Shown: one piece after another, positions 1-6,914 of the stretch
Layout of the letters: the number at the start of each line of letters is the position of its first letter
Numbering within the stretch: the first letter of the stretch is position 1
Assembly: GCA_030430345.1 (NCBI GenBank)
Contig: JAUIFT010000131.1
Location: 1-7,021 of the forward strand
Reading direction: 5' to 3'
DNA: 7,021 nt
Origin: Calditrichia bacterium
GTDB taxonomy: Bacteria > Calditrichota > Calditrichia > RBG-13-44-9 > J042
Program-made: the position numbers and the translations under genes
The notes under the pieces: generated by a model
Databases searched by the model: none
What the model saw: the letters and a program-made list of their open reading frames with translations, nothing else
Told to the model about the DNA's origin: nothing

Positions 1-114
1 GAAGTAAATTCTATAACGGCACTGGTTGAAAAGCTCTCCACCGCCCGGGCGCAATTATTAATTCCCCAGGCCCGAATGCTCCCGCCGAAAACTGCCTGGT
101 TAGGCAAGCGATAA
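1..114 (+). CDS. C-terminal end of an unidentified protein (partial, enters from the left edge)
   Basis: Reading frame 1 is open from the first base to a TAA at 112-114 and gives 37 residues. The other two forward frames hit stops within the first 30 bases. The peptide looks like an amphipathic helix (ALVEKLSTARAQLL) followed by a short Pro/Lys-rich tail ending in WLGKR, which is reasonable for the end of a globular protein. I do not recognise the family. It lies 117 bp upstream of the HExxH protein on the same strand, and no hairpin terminator is visible between them. A 35-codon frame also exists on the opposite strand here, so coding is plausible but not proven; the sequence left of the window would settle it. 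Confidence 0.45.
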   Translation, partial: EVNSITALVEKLSTARAQLLIPQARMLPPKTAWLGKR

Positions 115-231
115 CCATTTTCCTGGTTTGGTGACAAAAATGCCATACTTCCTCATGGGGCGTTATTTTATTTCAGCGTTTAAAGCAAAGTGTATCTCTG
201 AAAAAATGAAATAATTAACCATGAGGGAACC

Positions 232-822
232 ATGAAACGCCTCAAAGTAACAATTTTTCTTTTCCTGGCAGTGACAATCGCTTATGCCGCTCCCCCAAGA
301 AAAACCGAGCCCAATGTCAATATATTTGTCAAGAACGGCCGGGCGGATGAACATACCCTGAAAACACAGTTACAGGAAATTCTCGATAAATATAATCTTT
401 CCCGCTGGATCATTACCGATTCGGTGATGATCGAAACCGGAGTACGGTCCCACAGCCATCCCGTTTTAACTATTAGCACTTACACACTGGATGACCCGGA
501 TAATTTGTTAGCAACATTTATTCATGAACAGCTCCATTGGTTCTTTTACAATGAGCGGACGCAACTTTTAATCGATGATCTAAAGCCGGTTTTTCAGAAT
601 GTCCCGGTGGGGCGGCCGTCAGGCGCCCGTTCGGAATTTTCTACCTACCTGCATTTACTGGTCTGTTTTATGGAGCACAAAGCGATGATCGAACTGATCG
701 GGGAAGAAGCGGCAATAGCACTGGCAAAATCCCATAAGCACTATACCTGGATCTACAAAATGGTGCTCGAAAAGGGCGAAACCATCCGGGAAATCCTCGA
801 TAAACACAATGTAAAAATCTAA
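232..822 (+). CDS. Small exported putative zinc metallopeptidase (HExxH protein)
   Basis: The 196-residue protein starts with a typical signal peptide: MKRLK, a hydrophobic core at about 6-17, and likely cleavage after AYA (residue 19 or 20). It should therefore act in the periplasm or outside the cell. Residues 98-102 are HEQLH, an HExxH motif inside a hydrophobic helix (ATFIHEQLHWFF), the usual zinc-binding and catalytic core of metallopeptidases. A second helix at 139-151 (YLHLLVCFMEHKA) contains E148, 46 residues after H102, a suitable spacing for a gluzincin-type third ligand; this assignment is inference. I do not recognise a named family, and the substrate is unknown. At about 175 mature residues it is compact, with no accessory domain. 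The ATG at 232 follows a GAGGGA Shine-Dalgarno at 223-228. It appears monocistronic. A non-catalytic HExxH protein remains possible. Confidence 0.8.
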   Translation: MKRLKVTIFLFLAVTIAYAAPPRKTEPNVNIFVKNGRADEHTLKTQLQEILDKYNLSRWIITDSVMIETGVRSHSHPVLTISTYTLDDPDNLLATFIHEQLHWFFYNERTQLLIDDLKPVFQNVPVGRPSGARSEFSTYLHLLVCFMEHKAMIELIGEEAAIALAKSHKHYTWIYKMVLEKGETIREILDKHNVKI

Positions 823-828
823 CCCTTT

Positions 829-906
829 ACAGTTGTCAGTTGACAGTTATCAGTGAACATAGAGGAGTAGACTAAGTTTTTGATAACTGTTCACTGTTCC
901 CTGATA
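829..906. repeat. Imperfect inverted repeat of the 'cagttatcagt' type in the intergenic region
   Basis: The left arm holds two near-identical 12-mers, ACAGTTGTCAGT (829-840) and ACAGTTATCAGT (843-854), one mismatch apart. The right arm contains TGATAACTGT (881-890), the exact reverse complement of ACAGTTATCA (843-852). Pairing extends outward with mismatches to TGATA at 902-906. The loop (853-880) is 28 nt. This low-complexity 'agtt/gttcactg' wording resembles intergenic repeats dispersed through many bacterial genomes, but only one copy is in this window, so copy number is not shown. T-rich DNA at 921-951 follows. The hairpin could help end transcription of the HExxH gene, but it lacks a GC-rich stem with an immediate T tract. 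Confidence 0.6.
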
Positions 907-1033
907 GCCGATCCTTCCTTCTTCAATTTTTTTCCATTTCTTTTATTTTTTAAAACAAATCAGAATTGCCTCCGTAAGGGTATGTATTTTCGAAGATGAT
1001 TAGTTTTATTTTATAGAACAAATTGAGGCGACC

Positions 1034-1357
1034 ATGGAAATCATTAGTCGTATGGAAGAAGTGCTCCTGCTGGCTGTCTGGAAATTACAGCAAGATGCTT
1101 ATGGTCTGGCAATTCGCCAGCATGTATCCGAACTGCTCGGAAAAGAGTTTTCAGTTGGCGCAGTCTACATTCCCCTGGAGCGATTGGCGAAGCGTGGCTT
1201 TCTGCAAACCCGGGAAAGCGAACCAACCGCGATTCGCGGCGGCCGCCGGAAACGATTTTATACCCTGACGCAGGAGGGCATGAACGCCCTGGTGACGGTC
1301 AAAAGAATCCATGAAACCGCCTGGGCGGAATTACCGGATATTGCCCTGGAATATTGA
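1034..1357 (+). CDS. PadR-family transcriptional regulator
   Basis: The 107-residue protein has the compact winged-helix layout of small PadR repressors. An N-terminal helix (MEEVLLLAVWKL) leads into DAYGLAIRQHVSELLG. The recognition-helix region follows (FSVGAVYIPLERLAKRGFL, about 39-57). The wing is GGRRKRFYTLTQEG at about 69-82. The C-terminal helix that would mediate dimerisation is short (about 83-107). PadR proteins bind operator DNA as dimers and usually repress adjacent transport genes. The ATG at 1034 follows GAGG at 1025-1028. The stop lies 18 bp before the FtsX-type permease ATG, so the two are almost certainly co-transcribed. PadR genes paired with prefix-domain permeases are a known arrangement. 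The likely role is autoregulation plus control of the permease; the inducer is unknown. I could not pick out a convincing operator palindrome upstream. Confidence 0.92.
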   Translation: MEIISRMEEVLLLAVWKLQQDAYGLAIRQHVSELLGKEFSVGAVYIPLERLAKRGFLQTRESEPTAIRGGRRKRFYTLTQEGMNALVTVKRIHETAWAELPDIALEY

Positions 1358-1375
1358 TAACAACGGAATAAGATC

Positions 1376-3997
1376 ATGAAACATCATACACCACCGATTA
1401 TTCTTGAGAGAATGCTGGCTTTTTTTCTTCACCCCGACCATGGCTCGCTTCTCGGCGACATGGCGGAAGAGTTTGCCTGGAATGCCGGGAAACGCTCTCC
1501 CCGGCAGGCATCCCTGATCTATTTCTACCAGGGGATTCGCCTCATTCCGCTCATTTTCTATAACACAATTATCTGGAGTGGCATTATGATACAGAACTAT
1601 TTCCTCATTACCGCCCGCATCATGAAACGCTATAAGGGCTTTACCGCGATTAATTTGCTAGGGCTGGCGGCAAGTATGTCCATCGGACTGCTGGTTATCC
1701 TGTTTATCAAAGAACAAATGAGTTATGAACAGTTTCATGAAAAAAGAGACCGCATCTACCGGGCGGTAACTACCATCCATTGGCAGCTAAGCGGCAACAA
1801 AAGCAGTTTTGCCACCACGCCGGCTTCCCTGAGCGACATCCTCCTGGAAGCTTCTCCCGATGTTGAAAATGCTGTAAAAATCTACGAAACCGGTAACAGT
1901 ATCGTTTATAACAATACCAGCTTCCCGGTGCGCTGCATTTTTACCGAACCGCAATATTTTCAAATATTTGACTTTTCTCTGCAACAGGGCGATCCTGCCC
2001 AGGCGCTGGAAAACCCCGGTAATATTATTTTATCCCGCACAACCGCCGAAAAATTTTTCCCCGATGATGACCCACTGGGAAAATTGATTACCCTGGAGGG
2101 CGTCGGTGAATTTGTTGTTGCCGGCGTGCTTGCAGATCCCCCGGGAAAATCCCACCTCAATTTTGAGGCAATAGCCGCCTATAGTACTTTAGCAGGACTG
2201 CCACGATTCAATAAAACTTTCTCTTCCTGGGAACAGAGTTTTTTTAATTCTTATAATTATTTACTGCTTCGGGAAGGCGCCAGCCAGAAAAACCTCGATG
2301 CGCAATTAGCGAAAATTTTGCAACAACATTATAGCAGAGAAAATCGCAACTATAAGCTGGACAATTTGCGAAGCGAGGCATTGCTGGATATCAACCTTGG
2401 CGAAGTGCATGGCAATATGCTTGGCCGCCCAACCCCTTCCATTATGGTTTATATTTTTGTGGCGCTCGGCACCCTGATTATTCTCACAGCCTGTTTCAAT
2501 TATATGAGCCTCTCTATTGCCCGTTCACTGAAACGGGCGCGGGAAGTCGGCATGCGCAAAGTGATGGGCGCGCATCGCAACCAGATCATCCGCCAGTTTC
2601 TCAGCGAGTCTTTATTTACTGCCATACTGTCCCTGGGGCTCGCGCTTCTCTTTCTGAATTGGTTGCTCCCCGGATTCAACAGTCTTTGGGGAGTTATCGA
2701 TCTTAATGTACAGATTCACTTCGATTTTTTTCGGGACTGGGATGTTTATCTTTACTTCCTGCTGTTCTCCCTCTTCATTGGCCTGATCGCCGGCTTCTAT
2801 CCGGCCATCTATCTTTCTGGTTTCTTGCCGGTCAAAGTGCTGAAAGGTCTAAGCGCCAACAAAGGGTTTTCCGGATTAACACTACGAAAGCTGTTGACAA
2901 TCAGCCAGTTTTCCCTTTCCCTGATTTTTGTTATCTCCAGCATTGTTATTTTCCGCCAATCCACCCACGTCCTAGAAGCAGATTATGGATTTAATACCGA
3001 AGAGATGATCGCCCTTAATTTACAGGACACCAATTATGAGGTATTTAAAAACGAGCTGTCCGCTAATCCCGATATTGCTCATATAACCGGCACCAATCTT
3101 ATGCCGCTCAGCGGGCAGATATCTGTCGTCACTATTCAGCCGGGTGAAAAAAAGCAATCTGTAAACGCCACCACATACAGAGTCGATCATAATTTTCTGG
3201 AGAGTCTGGAATTAACACTCCTGACGGGCCGGACGTTCGCGGAGAATATCGCCGGCGATCAGAGCAACAAAATTATCGTCAATGAAAGCGCTGTTCAGGA
3301 ATGGGGATTGGGCGATCCGCATAGTGCTGTCGGGCAAACTTTCCTGAACGTATCCGATTCGCTAACGATGGAAGTTATCGGCGTAGTTAAGAATTACAAC
3401 ATCAATCTCGCCACCCGGAAGATCGACCCGATCATGCTTATTCATGATCCCGCCCGAATCAACTTTGCCATGTTATACGTTATGCCCGGCAAAACCGAAG
3501 AAGTAACCAATGCCCTGGAAAAAGTCTGGCGAAAGATGGACCCGATTCATCCAATCCGCTACGTTCCCTTTGGCGGAGAAACCATCGGTTTTCTGCGTTC
3601 GATCTTTCGGGACATTATTTATATCTCCGGGCTTATCGGTACGCTGGCAGTTATTATCGCTTCCCTGGGATTATTAGCGATGACCAGCTACAGCATCGAA
3701 AATCGCTTAAAAGAAGTGGGCATTCGCAAAGTTTTAGGGGCAAGTGTAATGAGCGTAGTCGTATTACTCTCCCGGGATTTTGTTAAACTCCTTCTTATCG
3801 CCGTGGTAATCGCGACCCCGGTCGCCTGGATGCTGAACAATTTCTGGCTGCAGGAGATGGCCCAACAAATCACTATCGATCTGCCGCTTATTTTGCTCGG
3901 TATCGTTCCTGTCTTGCTCGTTGGCATTTTCGCGGTCATTTCACAAACGTTGAAGGCGGCACTGGATAATCCGATCAATACGCTACGGCATGAGTAA
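1376..3997 (+). CDS. FtsX/MacB-type ABC transporter permease with N-terminal permease prefix domain
   Basis: This 873-residue inner-membrane protein is a duplicated FtsX-family permease. Residues about 1-80 (PPIILERML, then LLGDMAEEF near 25-33) match the permease prefix domain found in PadR-linked transporters. TM1 is about 90-111. The first periplasmic MacB-like domain (about 118-340) has the EFVVAGVLADPPGKSH segment at 245-260. TM2-TM4 are about 355-376, 411-432 and 455-480, with the hallmark AREVGMRKVMGA at 388-399 after TM2. The second half repeats this plan: TM5 about 507-527, a periplasmic domain with GRTF at 618-621, and TM6-TM8 about 745-770, 795-820 and 835-858, with LKEVGIRKVLGA at 778-789. 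Such permeases couple ATP hydrolysis by a separate LolD/MacB-like ATPase to periplasmic movements. No ATPase is fused or encoded nearby, so the partner must lie elsewhere. Substrate unknown. It is complete and co-transcribed with PadR. Confidence 0.93.
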   Translation: MKHHTPPIILERMLAFFLHPDHGSLLGDMAEEFAWNAGKRSPRQASLIYFYQGIRLIPLIFYNTIIWSGIMIQNYFLITARIMKRYKGFTAINLLGLAASMSIGLLVILFIKEQMSYEQFHEKRDRIYRAVTTIHWQLSGNKSSFATTPASLSDILLEASPDVENAVKIYETGNSIVYNNTSFPVRCIFTEPQYFQIFDFSLQQGDPAQALENPGNIILSRTTAEKFFPDDDPLGKLITLEGVGEFVVAGVLADPPGKSHLNFEAIAAYSTLAGLPRFNKTFSSWEQSFFNSYNYLLLREGASQKNLDAQLAKILQQHYSRENRNYKLDNLRSEALLDINLGEVHGNMLGRPTPSIMVYIFVALGTLIILTACFNYMSLSIARSLKRAREVGMRKVMGAHRNQIIRQFLSESLFTAILSLGLALLFLNWLLPGFNSLWGVIDLNVQIHFDFFRDWDVYLYFLLFSLFIGLIAGFYPAIYLSGFLPVKVLKGLSANKGFSGLTLRKLLTISQFSLSLIFVISSIVIFRQSTHVLEADYGFNTEEMIALNLQDTNYEVFKNELSANPDIAHITGTNLMPLSGQISVVTIQPGEKKQSVNATTYRVDHNFLESLELTLLTGRTFAENIAGDQSNKIIVNESAVQEWGLGDPHSAVGQTFLNVSDSLTMEVIGVVKNYNINLATRKIDPIMLIHDPARINFAMLYVMPGKTEEVTNALEKVWRKMDPIHPIRYVPFGGETIGFLRSIFRDIIYISGLIGTLAVIIASLGLLAMTSYSIENRLKEVGIRKVLGASVMSVVVLLSRDFVKLLLIAVVIATPVAWMLNNFWLQEMAQQITIDLPLILLGIVPVLLVGIFAVISQTLKAALDNPINTLRHE

Positions 3998-4045
3998 GCG
4001 CTTCAGTAATTGTTTTCATGGCTATTAACGTATTTTTTTCCACAA

Positions 4046-4079
4046 AAAGTCGTTCGATATTATAACTTCGAACGACTTT
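4046..4079. terminator. 12-bp perfect hairpin, probable terminator after the permease gene
   Basis: AAAGTCGTTCGA (4046-4057) pairs perfectly with TCGAACGACTTT (4068-4079) across a 10-nt AT-rich loop. It begins 48 bp after the permease stop and lies 66 bp before the next start codon, where a terminator is expected. On the plus strand the stem ends in TTT followed by CCTTCC, so the U tract is weak. On the minus strand the stem ends in five Ts. It may stop transcription weakly in both directions. A dimeric-protein operator for the downstream gene is the alternative. Confidence 0.6.
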
Positions 4080-4134
4080 CCTTCCTCCTCCTGCTATTCT
4101 GCCCCCAAAATCATTTAACGAACCCGTAAGTGTG

Positions 4135-4140
4135 AGGAGG
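4135..4140 (+). promoter_or_regulatory. Strong Shine-Dalgarno that fixes a TTG start
   Basis: AGGAGG lies 5 nt before TTG at 4146-4148. An in-frame TAA at 4116-4118 leaves no ATG or GTG upstream in this frame, and the next in-frame ATG falls far inside the propeller (about residue 138), after the signal peptide. TTG at 4146 is therefore the best-supported start. Confidence 0.8.
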
Positions 4141-4145
4141 CCATT

Positions 4146-5363
4146 TTGTTTCATCCAACGAACCATTTCAACGTCAGCACTAGCATCAGTTCCTTTTCTA
4201 TTAACCGGCTAATCTTTTGCTTAATCATTTTTTCCAATTTTATACTCAGCGAAGGAACCATTGCCCAGCTAAGCAGCCAGGTAGAGGTCAGCACAATAGC
4301 GACACTCACTGCCCCGGACGGTATCGCCAGAGATGACTTTGGCAATCTCTATGCATCCCGCTATACTTTTACCGGATTGGGCGCTGTTTTTAAAATCGAC
4401 AGAAATCAGAACATTTCTACTTTCGTTAATAATCAACCTTGGCCTGCCGGGCTGCTTTTTGCCGAAAACGTTTTGCTGTATTTAACCCGCTATGACAATA
4501 ATGATATCGTTCAGATTTCTCCCGATGGCGTTCTTCTGGATACAATTGCCACCGGGATGGTCGGTCCGATCGGGCTCGATTTTGATTCGCAGGGGAATCT
4601 CTACGGCAATAACCATACTGCTTTTCATATTACCCGGATAGATACCGCCGGCAACCAAAGCAGTTACGTCAATCATAGCCGTTTTAATACCAGCAGCCTG
4701 ACGTTTGACGATCAGGATATTATGTACATTTCCCGTTACCTCTCTCCGGAAATTGTAAAAGTTACTCCTTCGCAAACTCCGCAAGCGGAAACATTTGTCA
4801 ATCTGCCGATTCAGGGCGGCGTCGGTTTTATTATCTATTCAGGTAATTATCTCTATGCCACAGCAATTAACGATGATATGATTATGCGCATTTCACTGAG
4901 CGGGGAAATAGATACCCTGGCCGGCAGCGGCATCCGGGGCCACCTCGATGGCAGTGGAGATATTGCCCACTTCCACACTCCCAACGGGATTGTCGCCTCG
5001 GAGAATGGTGATACCCTCTGGGTCGCGGAGGGTGGCGGCTTCATTCGCATGATCACTAATATATCCACCGCGATACCTGCTGCTGATGCTAGCGTTCCCG
5101 CCGGGTTTACCCTGGCACAAAACTTCCCCAATCCGTTTAACCCCAGCACGGCAATTCATTTCAACCTCCCAAAAGCAGGCTTTACAACCTTGAAGATATA
5201 TAATGCACTCGGAGAAGAAATCGCCACACTCTTAGCCGAAACCTTACCGGCCGGCAATCATGCCTATCAATGGCAGGCAAGGGATTTTAGCAGCGGGATC
5301 TATTTTTACCAGCTAAATTTCGAAGGGCATTCTTTGATGAAGCGAGCGGTTTTACTAAAATAA
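4146..5363 (+). CDS. Exported beta-propeller protein with type IX secretion sorting domain
   Basis: The 405-residue protein begins at TTG. It has a long polar N-region (1-20), a hydrophobic stretch RLIFCLIIFSNFIL (21-34) and likely cleavage after TIA (residue 40). Residues about 50-308 contain some six propeller-like repeats of the form GIARDDFGNLYASRY / GLDFDSQGNLYGNN / SLTFDDQDIMYISRY, ending in an NHL-like unit (DIAHFHTPNGIV, 272-283; DTLWVAEGGG, 289-298). This fits the NHL/SMP-30-like superfamily, used for binding or for lactonase-type hydrolysis; I cannot tell which. Residues about 318-405 form a C-terminal sorting domain: FTLAQNFPNPFNPST (321-335), LKIYNALGEEIATL (349-362), FSSGIYFYQL (381-390) and a final KRAVLLK. 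In FCB bacteria this tail directs cargo through the type IX system to the cell surface or medium. It converges on the AraC gene with 8 bp between stops and no terminator there. Confidence 0.9.
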   Translation: MFHPTNHFNVSTSISSFSINRLIFCLIIFSNFILSEGTIAQLSSQVEVSTIATLTAPDGIARDDFGNLYASRYTFTGLGAVFKIDRNQNISTFVNNQPWPAGLLFAENVLLYLTRYDNNDIVQISPDGVLLDTIATGMVGPIGLDFDSQGNLYGNNHTAFHITRIDTAGNQSSYVNHSRFNTSSLTFDDQDIMYISRYLSPEIVKVTPSQTPQAETFVNLPIQGGVGFIIYSGNYLYATAINDDMIMRISLSGEIDTLAGSGIRGHLDGSGDIAHFHTPNGIVASENGDTLWVAEGGGFIRMITNISTAIPAADASVPAGFTLAQNFPNPFNPSTAIHFNLPKAGFTTLKIYNALGEEIATLLAETLPAGNHAYQWQARDFSSGIYFYQLNFEGHSLMKRAVLLK

Positions 5364-5371
5364 AGCGACAT

Positions 5372-6472
5372 CTACTGCATAGAGACAATCTGCTTGCGAT
5401 AAGCATCCGGCGTCATCCCGGTAGTTTTTTTAAAAACGGTATTGAAAGTAGTCTTGGAATTAAACCCTGCTTCGAAAGCAATTGCCAGCAGGGTCCAATT
5501 CGTAGCGTCTGTCTCTTTTAACAGGCGCTTGAATTCCTCCACCCGATAATGATTTACGAAATCTGAAAAATTCTTTTCGTAGCCGGTATTAATAATTCGC
5601 GAGAGCGTATGCGGAGATATTGTCAGTTGTTCGGCCAATTGATGGAGAGAGAGTTTCGCATCCAAAAACGGCTTCTTATCGGCCATATATTGAGGGATAC
5701 GGGAGTGCCAGGCGGCGATATCCAGGTCTGCGCCATTTTTGAGAGAACGCTTCTCCAGCAGACGTTTCCGGAAGGCCTCCGGTTGATAAATTGCAAAGTA
5801 TGACAGGAGATATGTTATCGAAACTAACATCAGCCATATACTTAAGTAACTGACCCATGTCAACCATTGCGGAATAAAAAAGACCCAGGAAACATAGGCA
5901 TACAGCCATAAAAGTAAGATTATTGAGATGCTCAAAATTATAGGACGCAGGTAGCCCAAAGCAGCACTGCCTAAATTTTCGCAGCGTTGCCGGCGATAAA
6001 CCCGCATCAGCTTGATAGTGGCTAGAAAGTAGAGAACATTTTGAATAAGGGCACTGCCTTCGACAAAGGCATGCCAGTAGTAAAGGCCACCGGGATGCAT
6101 CGCTGCAAAATAATTTTCTCCAGACAGTACGAAGCTCAATTCAATACCGCTATAAATTAGTGCTGGTATAAAGTGAGGCCATTTGTTGCCTTCCCGGGGT
6201 ATTTCGGCAAATATCAAGTGGCGGCAATAAAAATAGAGTAAGGGCCCAAATAAAAAGATAATGGCATCTGGAAAAGCAAGGAGATTGGGAATCCGCACCA
6301 CCCAATCGGATTCCGCGATTACCCGCCCGAGCATCGCCAGGGAGATTAACAGCAACCAAATTGCCAAATAGCGATTTGCTAGATTTTTGTTGTATTTTGA
6401 GCGGAGCAGTGCGCCAGTCATCAAAGCACCTTGCGCAGCACCGGAAACGAGCAAAATTTTCAGCCAGTCCAT
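5372..6472 (-). CDS. Membrane-anchored AraC-family transcriptional regulator
   Basis: The 366-residue protein joins an N-terminal multi-pass membrane region (about 1-230) to a C-terminal AraC DNA-binding domain. Hydrophobic segments lie near 5-23, 35-53, 66-83, 100-117, 137-155, 176-199 and 205-227, giving about seven helices. FLFGPLLYFYCRHL (73-86) is a wording typical of this group. A linker (about 231-270) leads to the two helix-turn-helix units: LSLHQLAEQLTISPHTLSRIIN (274-295) and TLLAIAFEAGFNSKTTFNTVFK (327-348), followed by the signature TGMTPDAYRK (351-360). Anchoring the DNA-binding domain to the membrane suggests it senses a membrane or periplasmic signal; the ligand is unknown. The ATG at 6470-6472 is preceded by an in-frame TAA two codons upstream (6476-6478), so it is the first possible start, though its Shine-Dalgarno is weak. 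It is divergent from the exported protein gene at 6915. Confidence 0.93.
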   Translation of the reverse strand: MDWLKILLVSGAAQGALMTGALLRSKYNKNLANRYLAIWLLLISLAMLGRVIAESDWVVRIPNLLAFPDAIIFLFGPLLYFYCRHLIFAEIPREGNKWPHFIPALIYSGIELSFVLSGENYFAAMHPGGLYYWHAFVEGSALIQNVLYFLATIKLMRVYRRQRCENLGSAALGYLRPIILSISIILLLWLYAYVSWVFFIPQWLTWVSYLSIWLMLVSITYLLSYFAIYQPEAFRKRLLEKRSLKNGADLDIAAWHSRIPQYMADKKPFLDAKLSLHQLAEQLTISPHTLSRIINTGYEKNFSDFVNHYRVEEFKRLLKETDATNWTLLAIAFEAGFNSKTTFNTVFKKTTGMTPDAYRKQIVSMQ

Positions 6473-6550
6473 TGATTACTGCCATTCGTTTGTTAATAAG
6501 TGCTTGGACAAAAATTTTTAGGTAATATTCTGGTCGCCGATTTTTTTCGA

Positions 6551-6590
6551 CCCCTTTGCCCATTTGTAAATTTGCAAATGGGCAAAGGGG
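6551..6590. repeat. Perfect 16-bp stem-loop in the divergent intergenic region
   Basis: CCCCTTTGCCCATTTG (6551-6566) is the exact reverse complement of CAAATGGGCAAAGGGG (6575-6590), with an 8-nt loop. A smaller perfect palindrome, ATTTGCAAAT (6570-6579), is nested across the loop and right arm. It lies 78 bp upstream of the AraC start codon. A T run (6541-6547) sits just left of it, but on the minus strand this reads as A residues after the stem, and on the plus strand only CCTGGTTTT follows. It is therefore not a normal terminator for either strand, and no gene ends into it. It may be an operator, a leader-RNA hairpin of the AraC transcript, or a small dispersed palindromic element. Confidence 0.75.
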
Positions 6591-6914
6591 CCTGGTTTTG
6601 TAGCAATATTCACCTTGGGCGGCTACCATGATTCAAATTATTTTTGTCTCATTACATACATCGCGTTAAAGAGTAATAATAAAGATTCCCGCTTAGCTTT
6701 GCTATTCCATAAATAGGGCATTTAATCAAGATTTTTTCCTGAAGTGGTTTTGCTTTCACTGAAAATTTTCTTGAATTAATCCGCACTTTATTTTATTCCA
6801 AAAGTGATGGCGGACTCAGCATTGTTCTTAAATTACCATTAATTTCCGCCAGTTTTGTAATCATCTTGGGTTTAATTCCTGAGAATGATATTCACTTAAT
6901 ACGGAGGATTTAGC
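6591..6914. other. AT-rich non-coding region before the exported protein gene
   Basis: I see no gene here. The stretch is AT-rich with several stops in all frames. It holds short weak inverted repeats such as CACTTT (6784-6789) with AAAGTG (6801-6806), and GAAT-GAT-ATTC near 6884-6894. Some hexamers resemble -35 or -10 elements (for example TTGAAT at 6771-6776), but none makes a convincing sigma-70 pair. Promoters for the divergent genes should lie between here and 6473. Confidence 0.5.

Noticed and set aside
163..479. Minus-strand open frames of 63 and 65 codons across the start of the HExxH gene
   Set aside because: Both overlap the plus-strand gene, which has a signal peptide and motif; the minus frames show no such signals.
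989..1017. Possible sigma-70 promoter for PadR: TTCGAA (989-994) and TATAGA (1012-1017), 17-bp spacing
   Set aside because: Only 3/6 and 4/6 matches to consensus, and the predicted start would fall right at the Shine-Dalgarno. Too weak to annotate.
1023..1268. 81-codon open frame overlapping the PadR gene
   Set aside because: It is a shadow in another frame; the PadR frame has clear family motifs and a proper Shine-Dalgarno.
3688..3978. 96-codon minus-strand frame inside the permease gene
   Set aside because: It is antisense to a conserved FtsX domain with clear motifs, and arises from codon use in that gene.
5364..5371. Terminator between the convergent propeller and AraC genes
   Set aside because: The gap is only 8 bp and I saw no hairpin in or next to it; termination may overlap coding sequence or be factor-dependent.
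6150..6629. 159-codon open frame on the minus strand overlapping the start of the AraC gene
   Set aside because: It is rich in Cys/Arg/Pro with no domain pattern, reads through the 6551-6590 hairpin, and overlaps the well-supported AraC frame.
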